In this document: one piece after another, positions 1-11,483 of the stretch
How the letters are laid out: the number at the start of each line of letters is the position of its first letter
Numbering within the stretch: position 1 is the first letter of the stretch
NCBI RefSeq assembly: GCF_014898055.3
Contig: NW_023604861.1
Span: 97,590,083-97,654,082 of the forward strand
Direction of reading: 5' to 3'
DNA from: Talpa occidentalis
Taxonomy: Eukaryota > Chordata > Mammalia > Eulipotyphla > Talpidae
DNA length: 64,000 nucleotides
Notes under the pieces: model-generated
Told to the model about the DNA's origin: nothing
The model's database searches: none
Seen by the model: only the letters and a program-made list of their open reading frames with translations
Made by a program: the position numbers and the translations under genes

Positions 1-1295
1 GACTCTTCTCTCTGACATCTGCTAGACAACTTCCTGTGTGACACTTGGCTTGGTCGTGATGGCTGGTAATTAATTGACTCTGTCTTTACCCTTTGACCCC
101 ACCCCGGCCTCCCAGATGGGTTTTCCACACCTGGTAACTGACCTTGGAGTCACCCCTCAACACTGCCTTGCCAGCCTGCTGGATTGGATTTTGTGTTTGC
201 TTGATGCTTCTCTGAAGTGGACGATGAGCCTGTCCCAGCACAGGTCTGGCCGCTCACGGTGGCTATCGTGTGGCACTCCTATCATGTACAGTGCTGGGCA
301 GCATTGTTTTAGGGCCCAGAATCCACTACCCTTTCCTTTCCCAACACAGTGTCTCTTTACTGCGTGGCCCTGACCATTGCACAATCTTGGCAGAACAGGG
401 ACTCCTGATGCTGTGTCCCCTACATGAGAGTGGAAAGGTATCCACGGTCCTGTCCACATCACCCCCTCCTGTTTCCCCAGAGCAGTCCTGAGCTGAGCTG
501 AGCAACGAGGAAGAAGCAAGGGCTGCCATGCTTTCCCCACAGAGGCACCTGACAGTCCAAGAGCTCTTGTCCTGGGCTGAACCCCGTTCCCCAGCACAGA
601 ATCCAGCTTTCCTGTTGACTCTGTGAGCATCACTTTCAGCACATTCCCTTTTTGGCCCGAGTCAGCAAGCATCTTTCTTCTATTTATTTATTTATTTATT
701 TTTGCTTTCCAGAACCCGAGCTGATATCCTTGTGCTTTTGCTGTGCTCATCTTCTTGGGTTTATAGGTTTATTTGGCCCCTTTCTATTCCTCCCTCTGAA
801 TTTTCCTTTTAAACGCTTTCTGGTCACACTGGCAAGTCTCCTGCAGCATGTTCTTCTCAGATTTTGGTTAGTACATCCTGCTTCCTTCCAGAGTCCCGCT
901 GTTCTGGGGTGGATCTGGGCTGCCATCCAGGAGACAAAATTCTCCACTCTGACACCACACCATCTACATGCCCATACTTCCTTACCCCTCCTTTCTCTAG
1001 TGAGAGGAGAGATGAAAACATTACCTGTAACACCAATTCCTTCCATTTCCTCCCCAGAATGTCAACGTCAATAGAAATATATTGGATTTAGACTCATAGG
1101 TGATTCCGCTTGGAAGAAAACCCAGACACCATCGCAGCTCTTTCCTCAAGTGCCATCTCTGATAGATTGGTTGTGGCTGATTGGGTTCCAAATCTGGACG
1201 GCAGTAAAGGTCTGTGAAGGATTAAAAATGCCTGCATGGATGTGGTAAGGGAAAGCTACAGCATACCAACCGATGACTTGCATGTCTCCAACAAT
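1..1295. other. Unique non-coding stretch
   Basis: No recognisable gene or dated repeat is visible apart from a TTTA simple repeat at 681-703. Open frames here reach at most 171 codons, overlap on both strands and show no domain I recognise, so they read as chance frames. The sequence is moderately GC-balanced and could be intergenic or intronic. Confidence 0.6.
681..703. repeat. (TTTA)n microsatellite
   Basis: About five tandem TATT units followed by a short T run. It could be the remnant of a retroposon tail, but no element body is recognisable beside it. Confidence 0.8.
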
Positions 1296-1405
1296 CCGCT
1301 CTGCACTTTATAAATGAGGAAACTGAGTCACATATGGATACATTGTCTAATGCTATCCAGGAAACCATGCAGACTTGAGGATGGAATCTAGGTTGTCAGA
1401 CCTTT
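1296..1405 (-). repeat. MIR SINE relic
   Basis: The conserved MIR core read on this strand is present: 'aaatgaggaaactgag' at about 1312-1327, followed by the degenerate 'ggatggaatctaggttgtcagac' segment that matches the MIR body around the box-B side. Divergence is high, as expected for this ancient mammal-wide family. Confidence 0.6.
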
Positions 1406-3607
1406 CTTCTCAATGACAATTACCTCTTTCCCACTCAAGTGCAGCCTCGAGTGAGGTCATGGAAGTCCACGTGCTGAGCGTGCTGCCTCCCAGCGAGTGG
1501 TGAGGACTCTGTGCTCAGCCACTTCCGCACAACACAGCAGGGCCTGCACAAGAGCCTGCTGGTGCCTAGGGGACTGGGCAACACTCCCGGAGAAACTTTC
1601 CTAGTGGCAGTCACGTCGCCCTCAGGCAAAGGAGTGAGAAGGAACACTGGAAAGGCAATCCCAGCCTGGGCGGTGTTGGCCACAGATCCAGGCACCTTGG
1701 GATCTCACCCCTTATTTTGATTTTTTTTTTTTTAAATCAAACTGAAGTTGGAAAACTTCAGAAACTGCTGTCCCAAGTGGAACATACTCCATTTCAATCC
1801 AAGTGGGGAGAAAACAAGGAGCCCATGAACTTCCCCCAAAATGCTAAAATTCATCACACTTGAGATGGGGAGTCAGGTTCTAATCCAGATATGGCATGAC
1901 TCGCTAGAACTTGCTGTGGGAAAATGGGCATGAAATGTCTCCTTCCTGTGAAAGCTAAGTTCTTATTTTAAAATCCATCCTGTTTGACTGTCAGGGTCTG
2001 GACCTAAAAGCCAAAATCCATGCTTAGAATTAGCAGTTCCTGCAAGGAGCTCACCCACTGGTGGTGAGAATCTTGAGGAACAGCAGCCCTAGGGACTACA
2101 GGAGTGGCCACCAGCATTGTCTTGAGGAGCCCCTGGGAGAGGCGCCTTTTTCCCCTACAGGGTTTCCTGATGAGGAACTGTTGCTTTGGGGGTGGGAGTT
2201 CACATGGATTGGGACCCATGCTCAAGATAGGCCTCAGTGGCCTTAGTAATGGGTAATGGGACAGCATCCTGTTTTATTAAAAGCCTGTTGCTGGCAGAGA
2301 AATCTGTCTGCCTGCTGTGTGGGCAGGGGCCCAATATCGCTGCAGGCAATTCCAAGTCAGTACTTCGAGTTGACATCAAACCAGGAAAGAGCACAACTGT
2401 TTTTCAGCTGATGAAGCAGTACTTTTTCTTTCTTTCTTTTCTCTTTTTAACAGCTCTTATGCCTGGTTTCACTGTGGGCATTTTGTGTGTGCTAGCATGC
2501 CTGTGACCTTCCCTACTGGCTGCAACTCTGCAGCTGGGGTTCCCCCCATACCCTCCTCCATTTCTCTGTTTTCCCCCTCCCCCTCTTTGCCCCACCCCTT
2601 GCCTCTCTGGCCTTCCCAGCCCCCAGCTCCCTGGTAGACGGTGGAGCAAGGGAGACTCTGACAGTGGCCTGAGGTTATTTACAGGGTTGAGGTGGGGGAG
2701 GGAAGCGAAATCCACTGGTTTGTTTATCTTCTCAGTCTGGAAACTACAAAATTCATCCTTTTCCAAGGGAGCTTTCATTTGTAGGGATTTGTAGGGTTCC
2801 AAAGAGAAAAAAAGAAATGGAGAGTCACTTCAAAAGAAACTAAGGGAAAAGCCGGTTTCTTTGTGAGCCATTTTGTTCATCGTTACTATTTTATTTATCA
2901 CCATTAGGTTTGTGGGAAGTAGGCAAAGGCCATACCTTTTTTCATGTTTTTGCTATAGTCTCACTTTCTACCTCTGTTGCTTTATCCATGAAGGCAACAA
3001 TAGAGAGGGCAATCATGTTTTAAGAGACAGATGTAAAATATTCTTGGTTCTGTTCATTTCACAGATGTCTAAGGGAAACTGAGAGTTTGTGTAAACTTTT
3101 ATAATCTCATTTTCTTTTGAAATTATGGAATACTGGGAGTCGTCCATTCAGGTTGGAAATTAAAGTCACTCAATTTGTCCCATTTTTACAAATAAAATTA
3201 AATGTGCTTCAACACTGATTTTAAAAGTAACTGAAAATATACAAAGAGCTTTAATATGCTGGTTGGTTGTACATGATTTCTCTGGGTCTTTTGAAAATTT
3301 GGAGTATAGTGTCCATACCAAATATAGCATGTTAATTTGTTGACCTCTTAAGCTTTTCATGTATCCTCAGAAAATGGTACATGTTTGAAGGGAAATTTTT
3401 AGAGTCAGTGGAGACAAAGGGATTCAGGAAAAAAGCATAGAACTTCAAAATGTGTTTCTTCACCCGCGGACATTCAATTTCATCTCAAGGATATAATATC
3501 CAATTTTTGAAGTTTCTATTTACCACATTATATGAGTCACTGTACTGATGTAAGCCTAAAATCATGTAAGCTAATAAGTTTTGCTATATATTTAAATATT
3601 TTATGTA
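1406..3607. other. Unique non-coding stretch with one weak MIR
   Basis: A diverged MIR-like segment on the plus strand is suggested at 1868-1962 (a tRNA-like 'aggttctaatcc' followed by 'gtgggaaaatgggcatg'). The rest has no repeat I recognise. A pyrimidine-rich strip lies at 2425-2600, and from about 2850 the sequence becomes AT-rich. No coding signature is seen. Confidence 0.5.
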
Positions 3608-3658
3608 TTCTTTCCTGGACCAAAAGTTGATTAGTAATGTAAATACTTGTCTGTAACA
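3608..3658 (+). repeat. 51-bp inverted repeat, left arm
   Basis: This 51-bp segment recurs in reverse complement at 4210-4260. By hand alignment 50 of 51 positions match; the single difference is T here against C in the complement of the other copy. The arms are 551 bp apart. It does not look like a repeat family I know. Confidence 0.9.
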
Positions 3659-4209
3659 TTTTATAGTAGTTTTCAAATCTTGCGAAGAGGTAATCTATGG
3701 CACCAAAAAAGAGTGACATAAAACTTATTAAACCCCGTCTACTTTTTCCTAAACTGTGTCTTTAAAGTAAAAGATATTCAACAATTTAATTATTTCTTCT
3801 CCACTCACTGATTACTTAACAGAAAGCAGAATATTCTCTTTTTGGTGAAGGAACGCATATAGAGGCAGTAATTTTTTTTAAGGAGGGCCAGGACTCTATC
3901 AGTGTTCTGCCTATTGTGTCTTTAATGGTACGTGTGAAAATAACTTAAGTTTTAAAACTGCACTTTCCTGTGAGTCACTGGACCAGAAGCCTATCTTATG
4001 CTGTCAAGCAGGAGCTCAAGATGAGAAACAAGTAAGGCGTGGCTAAGAAGTCTGCTGTGCAGCTAACCATTTGTACTCAGAAAGCTCCAGTACTTCCATG
4101 GTGATCTGTTTCGAGATTAATGTATTCATAGCCTGTTAGTACCAAAGGAAAACTCTTTATTCAAAACTCTGGGTGAAGAATAGGAAGAGATCAAAAAAAC
4201 TGTTTTCTG

Positions 4210-4260
4210 TGTTACAGGCAAGTATTTACATTACTAATCAACTTTTGGTCCAGGAAAGAA
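4210..4260 (-). repeat. 51-bp inverted repeat, right arm
   Basis: Reverse-complement copy of 3608-3658, one mismatch. Sequence on either side of the two arms is not related, so the duplication stops sharply at both ends. The intervening 551 bp is AT-rich with no recognised element. Confidence 0.9.
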
Positions 4261-4482
4261 GTCATAAGTTGTTTAGATTTTCAAAAGGAATTTGGTATCC
4301 TGTTGACTAAATACTGAGCTGGCTCAGAGAAGTGTGACTATTAAATAATGCAATTAATCTTTTCCAAGAAAGCAGAGGGTGGAACTCTGATCATCGGCAG
4401 CGCCATTGACAGTATTTTTTCTGCTTTCTAAAAAATCAACCAGGAAACAAAATCTGTCTGGTATATTAAAAAATAATAATAA

Positions 4483-4768
4483 GGGCCTCCCTGGTGGCGC
4501 AGCAGGTTGAGCGCCGCACTGTGAAGCTGTCCGCAGCCTCTGCAGTGCCGGTTCGATCCTCGACTACTGGCAAGAATCCCACATGGTGTGGCAGACCTCT
4601 CCTGTCTCGCCCACTGCTCCCTTATTATGTATTTCTGTCATCTGTCTGTTCTGCTTCCCACTCTGTCTCTGGTGAATCCTCTCACCTTCCCATGCCTCTG
4701 GCCTGTACCCCAGCTCTTGTATAAAAATAAATAAATCTTTAATAATAATAATAATAATAATAATAAAA
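4483..4768 (+). mobile_element. tRNA-derived SINE (GC-rich subfamily)
   Basis: The head begins 'gggcctccctggtggcgc' with a pol III A box (TGGCGCAGCAGG-type) and a B box 'ggttcgatcc' near 4550-4560. The body carries the family hallmarks 'cagacctctcctgtctcgcc', 'ctctgtctctggtgaatcc' and 'ctgtaccccagctcttgtat', then 'aaataaataaatcttt' and a long (AAT)n tail. The tail merges with an AAT-rich flank, so the target duplication is unclear. The segment after the B box is diverged, so an older copy is likely. Confidence 0.9.
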
Positions 4769-5845
4769 GGTTGTTCTGGTTTCTAGTCTGGAACAATCTA
4801 ATATAGCCTGACTTTTCCCTATTGCAGCAAGCTAGAAACCATTCAATAGACAATGATAAAAGAACTTTAAGTTGGGGGAAAGAAGGTAGATTGGCAGCAA
4901 ACTTTCAGACTTGAAAAAGACAACTTGCTGAATTTCTTGTGATTTCCTTTTATTTCCAATGTTCCCTGAACAGGGCAGAAAGAGGTTTGTAACTTGGAAT
5001 CACCAACATGTAGAAACAAACAAAATAAAAGAAAAGCCAAGAATATCCAGCTTTCCCTGGCCAAAGTTGAAGAAAGGGGAAACCCAACAAAGACCTAATA
5101 ATAAGTTTCGCCTCCCTTTTCACAAGCCAGAGTTCTTCTAGACAATCCATTCTGCTGCCTGAGCAGCAAAACCCCTCTATTTTGGCCACTGATCCACAAC
5201 TGAGACACAAACAGGTGGCTGGCTCCAGCTTTGGCACACAGAGGAGCCCTGTGTGCATCCTTCTGGCCTCTTCCCAGTACCATAAGGAGACCCAGGAGCA
5301 TCAACTTCTTCTCCACTCCCCAGTTTTCCCAGCAACAGAATAGCTAAAATAGTAATTACTAAGAAACAGTACAAAATAATATGCTAAAAACAAATAATTA
5401 AGTCAAAATAGAACTCTGCAAAATGTTGACGTTACCCACAGGAAGTCAACGCAAAGAAACAAAAAAAAAAGAGAAACAGAAGGAACAGCAGAAACAAGTA
5501 ATAAAGTGCCAGAGTTAGCCCTAACAGATTAAAAATTACCTTAAATGTAAATGGTATAAATATATCCATTCAATGGTAGAGATTGGCAGAGTAGATTAAA
5601 GACATGACCCAGCTCTAGGTTATTCATCAGAAACTCACTCTATGGTCAGTGACATGTCAGTGTCTCTGTTTCATTTATAAAGGATCTTGTAGGATTCTTG
5701 TAAAGAAAAGATGAAACAGCACATAAAAGTGCTTGGAACGCTGAGGAGAGTAATAGTAGTTAAAATACAATCTATTTTTTAACACACAAATAATTATAAT
5801 TATACAGTAAGTCTATTATTATGTTAGTAATGCTATGACTATCAT
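4769..5845. other. AT-rich non-coding stretch
   Basis: A plus-strand MIR-like piece is suggested at 5660-5745 ('gtctctgtttcatttataaa' and 'aaaagtgcttggaac'). No gene-like frame is supported. The remainder, including an A-rich strip near 5460-5475, is unassigned. Confidence 0.45.
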
Positions 5846-6040
5846 TATTACTAGGTTGTATTAAGCACTCCCTACTGCTTACACCAAAGATTGCTTTATA
5901 CCTATAACCTTTTACTTCATGCCTACACCATGAGTTACTAGTCTCATTTATGTATGTTGGGAAATGAAGGGCCCAAGAAGTAATTTGCCTAAAACCCAGC
6001 TTGCAAGCAATAGAATCCTGATTTGGACACTCAGGATCTG
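5846..6040 (-). repeat. MIR SINE relic
   Basis: This read follows the MIR consensus in reverse: the 'ttaagcactccctactg' segment, then 'tttatacctataacctttt', 'gggaaatgaagggcc', 'aagtaatttgcc' and 'agaatcctgatttgg'. It is diverged but in the correct order over nearly the full family length. Confidence 0.6.
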
Positions 6041-7089
6041 TTATGTCCTCAGGATCTCAGGATTCTCAGAACAAGTAAGCAGGTGAATGCAGGAGTTATT
6101 TGGTATAGGGTTGGTTTCCACCGGCAAGGTGGGTATTATCTGACATGGAGGCTCAGTGTGCGACCTGTGACAGGCAGAGGTGGTGGGGTGGTGGGGGAGG
6201 GGACAGGAGTCATTCTTGGCAGCGGCAAGGCCTCCAAACTAACAAAATGAGAAATAAGACCCCTTTCGTAGGGGCACAGCTTGGTCATGTCAGATGTTAA
6301 TCAGTCTTTCCTCCATTTCTGTGAAGGATTCAACAATTAGGCTGAAGTAACTGTGTCAGGGTCTAAAAATAACTCCACAAGTTCTAATAAGGACTCAGGC
6401 TGGACTGAAGTCATTCTGTCAGGTGCAGAAAAGGAACGCTTGACTGTGCATTGCTGATTTAAAACAGGAGAGGGGGCAGAGGGCCAGCTGGGACTCACGG
6501 TGCCAGTGGGCACTTTCTCAGCGGGTGTTTCCGAATATTCCCTACTTTGGAGGACAGACTTGTGTCTCCTTTTTTGAATTGAGAGGAGGTGAGGCTGTAA
6601 GTTTGAAAAGTTCACTTGCCTTGCTTTCTCTCATGTCCAAGTATATTCTTTTCCTCCATAATCTGCCTTCATCTTTACTGGTTATTCATGTGTTATCCTG
6701 AAATCCACTAGTTAAAGGAACAAATGGTCAGCTCTACCTCTTTCTCCTTAAGTCTGCACAATGGATACAGGCAGTTTTATTTGAATTTCCTTGCCCAGAG
6801 TGGAACAGGAGGCCGCTAGTGGGACTTTCCAAGATGCCATGGTATGGTGGCAGTGATGGGGGTCTATATGTTGGGATAATTAGTCATTTCTTTCCTTTTC
6901 ATAGCCTGGTTATAGTTGAGTAAATGAATAGTCAAGATGAACTCATCACTGATTCATTTAATGAATTCTTTCATTCAAAAGTTACTGAAAGGACTTCTGG
7001 CCCAGATAAGACAGCACAAACTCATTTTTCCTTTCTCCCCACCTCACTAAGTATGATGATAAACTCTGGAAATAATGCAAGAGAGGCTG
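6041..7089. other. Unique non-coding stretch
   Basis: No recognisable repeat or gene. A G-rich strip at about 6178-6205 has four G runs. Short direct repeats of 'ctcaggatct' occur at 6030-6075. The stretch ends where the left arm of the large inverted repeat begins. Confidence 0.5.
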
Positions 7090-7657
7090 TGCAGGGAGCT
7101 CCACCCAGGACACAGGCTTCCTCTCCTGTTGTATGTTTACTCCTGGGGGGAGCGTGCCACTTCCGATGGCGGCACAGCAGATTTGGAATGTGGCATCACT
7201 AGAGAGGCAATGGCAAGACTAGAAAATGAATCAGCAACAGAAAAACATTCAGGCAAATGTGGTTGACTGGGCATCCAGCTGGCAGGTGGGCACTGAGCCT
7301 TCAGCGTGGGGTCCAGGTCATCTTATGAAAGCTCCCTGCAGGGAGTGCATGGCACAGATATGGAAAGGAGCTGGTGCAGACTCTGCTGAGGAAGATGGAG
7401 TCCAAGGCCCAGCCTTTTTTCCAACTGATTTGCATCTGAATTGGACCCAAGTAGACTGGGCTAACTCCAGAGAAGTCAGAAGGAGGCAGATTTTCCTACA
7501 GTGGAGTTCCCATTACCCCCACTTGCAGGATCACCTTCACAGCTTAGAGAAGAGCAAAGGGCAGTGAGTTGGCACACTGCCAGAGGGACACCCAGAGGTG
7601 GCCTGGGTGAGTCTGACTACCTACTCTGAGCTACCCCAACAACTGGAAAGGAAAGGA
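7090..7657 (+). repeat. Large inverted repeat, left arm (~568 bp)
   Basis: This segment recurs in reverse complement at 8737-9302. Hand alignment shows about 14 substitutions, nearly all transitions, one 1-bp and one 3-bp indel, i.e. about 97% identity. The outer boundary is sharp: 'gagaggctg' outside this arm is unrelated to 'gacaggggccttg' outside the other. The inner boundary falls in 'ggaaaggaaagga'. A 113-codon frame (7226-7567) runs through it but resembles no protein I know. The family, if any, is unrecognised. Confidence 0.93.
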
Positions 7658-8109
7658 AATTTGAGTAAAAAAAGACCCAGAGTCTCCTAACAGAAAGGGC
7701 TGGCCCAAGTCCTTCCTGTCTTCTTCTGCCTTGTACTGTGGGAGAGAGGGCCAGGCGTGCAGGAAAGGGAGAGGCCGCTGAAGTTGAAACTCCAAGGGTC
7801 AACCCACCCAGGAGAGCTGGAGGGAGTAAGCTGTATTTAAGATGGCAACATTCACTTTGGTTAGTTGACTGCCAAGATCCCATCTCTAAGGGGAGATGGG
7901 GGCTGTCGTTGTCTCTCGGCTGCTCCCTCTGCCCTCCTGCAGCCTGGAGAGCTCAGCCAGATGCCAAGGATCTTTTAGGTCTCAGCAGTCACTCCCCAGA
8001 TGTGCCTGTCAGACTCCACTGTCTCTCTTACCATGCACCTGCCTAGTTTTCATGAAAGCTTTCAGTGGTTTCTGGTCTACAGCCAGCCCCCATCATTAGC
8101 ATGCCAATT

Positions 8110-8230
8110 TTTTCTTTGTCTCACCATCACCATAGCCTAGCACCTGAAACAATGCCTGATGAGGGGCAGGGGCTCAGTAGATGACCAATGAATAAAAGAA
8201 CTAATGAAGGAATGGGTGAATGAATGAATG
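8110..8230 (+). repeat. L2-like LINE 3' end relic
   Basis: 'cacctgaaacaatgcctgatg', 'gggctcagtagatgacc' and a terminal 'tgaatgaatgaatg' run follow the typical L2 3' end layout (score word 'gtgcctggcacatag', then 'ctcaataaat', then TGAA units). It is strongly diverged. Confidence 0.5.
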
Positions 8231-8582
8231 GGGTAGGAGGACTCTCATCACACCTGCACTAGCACTCTGGGTGGTGTTGAAGGGCAGTTATCCTGGTAAA
8301 CCAGAGGAGGTGGTCTCCTTGGTAACAGATCATGTGGGCCCTTCTGTAAAGGTGCCAGCAGAACCTGTGAGGTATTTAAAAGAGAAAGATGTGGCACCCA
8401 AACTCATTCGTGTGAATGAGAAGCAGCTCTGGGGATGTTAGGCTGCATTGTAAATGCATTTCAGGATTGTGATTGGTTTTCATTTGCTGCATTTCTGCTT
8501 TTGCTTCTAGGGTTTAGTGTGATTTTGAGACTAATGGTAGGAAAAGCAGTTTCTAGACTCTTATAATAAGAGCAGCACCCGT

Positions 8583-8690
8583 GGCAACTGCTAATGCCTA
8601 TGGCACGCTTGCAGCACGAGAGGCACCATCCCAAGAACCTGACATGTGTTAGCTCACTTAATCCTTATAACCACTCCCTCTGCCTGGCCC
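8583..8690 (-). repeat. MIR SINE relic
   Basis: The 'acatgtgttagctcactt' and 'aatccttataaccact' words match the MIR 3' half in reverse orientation. The relic ends about 45 bp before the right arm of the inverted repeat. Confidence 0.55.
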
Positions 8691-8736
8691 CCAGACATGA
8701 GAAAACCTAACCAGCTGGCATTCTGCCCTCACTGTC

Positions 8737-9302
8737 TCCTTTCCTTTCCAGTTGTTGGGGTAGCTCAGAGTAGGTAGTCAGACTCACCCAAGCCACCTCT
8801 GGGTGTCCCTCTGGCAGTGTGCCAACTCACTGCCCTTTGCTCTTCTCTAAGCTGTGAAGGTGATCCTGCAAGTGGGGGTAATGGGAACTCCACTGTAGGG
8901 AAATCTGCCTCCTTCTGGCTTCTCTGGGGTTAGCCCAGTCTGCTTGGGTCCAATTCGGATGCAAAGTTGGAAAAAAGGCTGGGCCTTGGACTCCATCTTC
9001 CCCAGCAGAGTCTGCACCAGCTCCTTTCCATATCTGTGCCATGCACTTCCTGCAGGGAGCTTTCATAAGATGACCTGGACCCCACGCTGAAGGCTCAGTG
9101 CCCACCCGCCAGGCTGGATGCCCAGTCAACCGCAATTGCCTGAATATTTTTCTGTTACTGATTCATTTTCTAGTCTTGCCGTTGCCTCTCTAGTGATGCC
9201 ACATTCCAAATCTGCTGTGCCGCCATCGGAAGTGGCACGCTCCCCCCAGGAGTAAACATACAACAGGAGAGGAAGCCTGTGTCCTGGGTGGAGCTCCCTG
9301 CA
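8737..9302 (-). repeat. Large inverted repeat, right arm (~566 bp)
   Basis: Reverse complement of 7090-7657. The largest difference is a 3-bp deletion near 8966, opposite 7428-7431. A 102-codon frame read on the minus strand (9135-8827) parallels the frame in the left arm and ends with the same residues (HSLEKSKGQ then stop). All eight coding differences between the shared parts change an amino acid or delete one, which is what unconstrained sequence would tend to show. Confidence 0.93.
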
Positions 9303-10275
9303 AGGCCCCTGTCACCAGCAGCGGGGGCATCTGGCTTCCAGGAATCTGCTTGGCAGATGAGAACAGGCCAGGCTCAGCGGGCTGTGTGGACAGAGCCCCA
9401 CAGGGAAGGGCATGCAGGAGACGAGGACTCTGTTCCTGTCTGACCCTAAGGTTTATCCAGTAGGTGTTGTCAGGGGAAGTTCTCCCTGTGGAAGCTGAGG
9501 GGGATGAGAATGGCCAGTTTTATCTCAACCATGTAAACTTATTTTCTCCCCCCTTGAGAGTAGTCATTAGGAGACTGGAGGGGGCACCCTGCCTCTTAAC
9601 TCGCTGTGAGACCTGAGACTAGTTACTTAGCCTCTCTGAGACTTGGCTTCCTCTCCTGCAGAAGGAGGGTGATGGGCTGGACTTGACTCCAGCAGTGGGA
9701 CTCCAGCCTGCCTGTAGGATGAGCTGGGAAATTTTTGGCAACCAATAAACTTCATTCCTGGTCAGTTCCATGATTGTCAGTGAGGGGGAGGGAGGACAGG
9801 GGATTCCTGTGCACTTGAGGGGACTGGGGAACCTGAAGTGTTACCTCCCAAGGCTCCCACTGCCCATACCCATCCTTTACCTGTGTGCTGTTGAGTCTTT
9901 TCCTGACTCAAGGCCGGTGTGCTCAAGCTCCAAGTCCTGAGAGTGGGAAATGTCTGCTCTCTTTCTCATCCTTCCTCCTTGGGGTCTGGCCCCCTGCAAC
10001 TCCAGGGACGGGTCCTGTCACTCAGGGCTGTGGGCCTCCCAGACACTGTAAACAGGGCCCAAGGGCATCTAACATCCTCATAAGAGATGGGACAACCAAA
10101 CCCTGTATTTAAGAGTTTTCAAAAGGAAGGATTCTTGCCTGTCATAAATTATCTTTCTTTGACATTCATGATTTTTCTGCTTTTGCTAATGATGCAATGC
10201 TATTTTGCACAAGGAATGAAAAATGTTCTTTCTCTGCTGTGAGGCAGGCACTAGCTAGGGGTTACCTTGCATTCA
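9303..10275. other. Unique stretch with a MIR relic
   Basis: A plus-strand MIR is recognisable at about 9590-9690 ('tgtgagacctgagac', 'tagttacttagcctctctga', 'gacttggcttcctc'). The rest has no identifiable gene or repeat. Confidence 0.5.
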
Positions 10276-10287
10276 TGGAAGGGAAAA

Positions 10288-10556
10288 TTTTTTCTTAAAG
10301 ATTTATTTATTTATGCATACAAGAGCTGGGGTACAAGCCAGAGGTGTGGGGGCAAGAGGACCCACCAGAGACAGAGTGGGGAACAGAACAGGAAGACTGA
10401 CCAAAGACACTGCTGAGGGGAGCAGTGGGTGAGATAGAAGAGGTCTGCTGCTCCATGAGGGTAGCTCCCTGGCTGGCCGAGGATCGAACTCGTGCTGCAG
10501 AGGCTATGGATTGCTTCATAGGTTGCGTCTTAACCCTTTGTGCCACCAGGGAGGCC
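10288..10556 (-). mobile_element. tRNA-derived SINE (A-type head)
   Basis: Read on the minus strand the element runs from 'ggcctccctggtggcac' at 10556 down to the 'ataaataaatctttaag' tail at about 10288. The B box appears as 'gatcgaactcgtgc' near 10482-10495. It is flanked by a target duplication, 'tggaagggaaaa' at 10276-10287 and 'tggaaggggaaaa' at 10557-10569. The body matches the other copies in this window. Confidence 0.93.
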
Positions 10557-10959
10557 TGGAAGGGGAAAACTTTTTATTCCTCAATCTTTCTTGCTTTTCT
10601 CTGTCTCTCACTATTTAGCTCTTCCTTGACCTTCTCACCTTCCTTTCTTTCTATTCCTGTCTTCATTTGATCCACAATAATGATTATTTAATTTTGAACG
10701 TTCTCTTCTAGGAGAGAGTTGGCTTGGTCCAGACCCAGTGGATGCAAGGGTGATTAGATCTGTTCTTTGCTGAGAGGGACTAAGACCAAGATTGATGTTA
10801 GATGGTACAATGATGAAATCTGGGGGAAAGGAAAAAAAAAAAGAAACCTGGTGGCAGGGGGCACCAGAAAGCCTGGGTTCCCAGGAAATGTGCTGTTCAG
10901 TCTGTCCAGCAAGGGCAGCACACACTGACGGCACAGATGTGTTATTCCAGGGTTCCCCA

Positions 10960-11115
10960 GGACAGTGCTTCTCAGGGTGTGGTCCCTGGGCCAGTAGCAT
11001 CAGTATCACCTGAGAACTTGTTAGAAATGCACATTCTCAGGTTCCTTCCCAGACCTGGGAAGGTGGGACCTGGGAATCTGTTTTAACAAATTCTAGGTGA
11101 TTCTCATCAACTATC
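10960..11115 (+). mobile_element. MER5A-like hAT DNA transposon fragment
   Basis: The opening 'cagtgcttctcagggtgtgg' and the words 'cagcatcagtatcacctg' (here with gt for gc), 'aacttgttagaaatgcacat' and 'tctgttttaacaaattc' follow the MER5A consensus order. The last terminal inverted repeat is lost. This is a non-autonomous, ancient element. Confidence 0.8.
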
Positions 11116-11460
11116 ATTAAGTGAAAGCTTAATGCTTTGAAAATGGGCACAGGGTCCCCACTGAAGGAAGCAAGTGGAAGGAATAAGGTGAAGGGGGAGG
11201 TGGGGCACCCACATCCAGGGACCTGCAGTATTCCCTTAAGGACTGCAAAGAAGACTGAATTGGGGAGTTAGGAAACATGGAGAATTTAATTCAAAAATTC
11301 TTGTTCTCATGTACGATTCCTGCATAATTCAAATAAAATAACTCTAACTCTATTAAGTTCTATAGCAAATGCTAAATGAATTAACCATTTGGTCCCTAGA
11401 TTATTTCTGACAAATGGAGAAAATGGTTCCTTGAAAATTAAGGCAGTTTCAAATATACCC

Positions 11461-11483
11461 AAAAAAAAAAAAAAAAAAAAAAA
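11461..11483. repeat. A23 homopolymer
   Basis: Twenty-three consecutive A. It may be the tail of an unrecognised plus-strand retroposon in the AT-rich sequence at 11290-11460, but no body was identified. Confidence 0.9.

Larger units (their letters stand above)
7658..8736. other. Spacer of the large inverted repeat
   Basis: About 1.08 kb of single-copy sequence between the arms. It holds an L2-like 3' end and a MIR relic, both listed separately, and nothing gene-like. It would be the loop if the arms paired. Confidence 0.8.
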
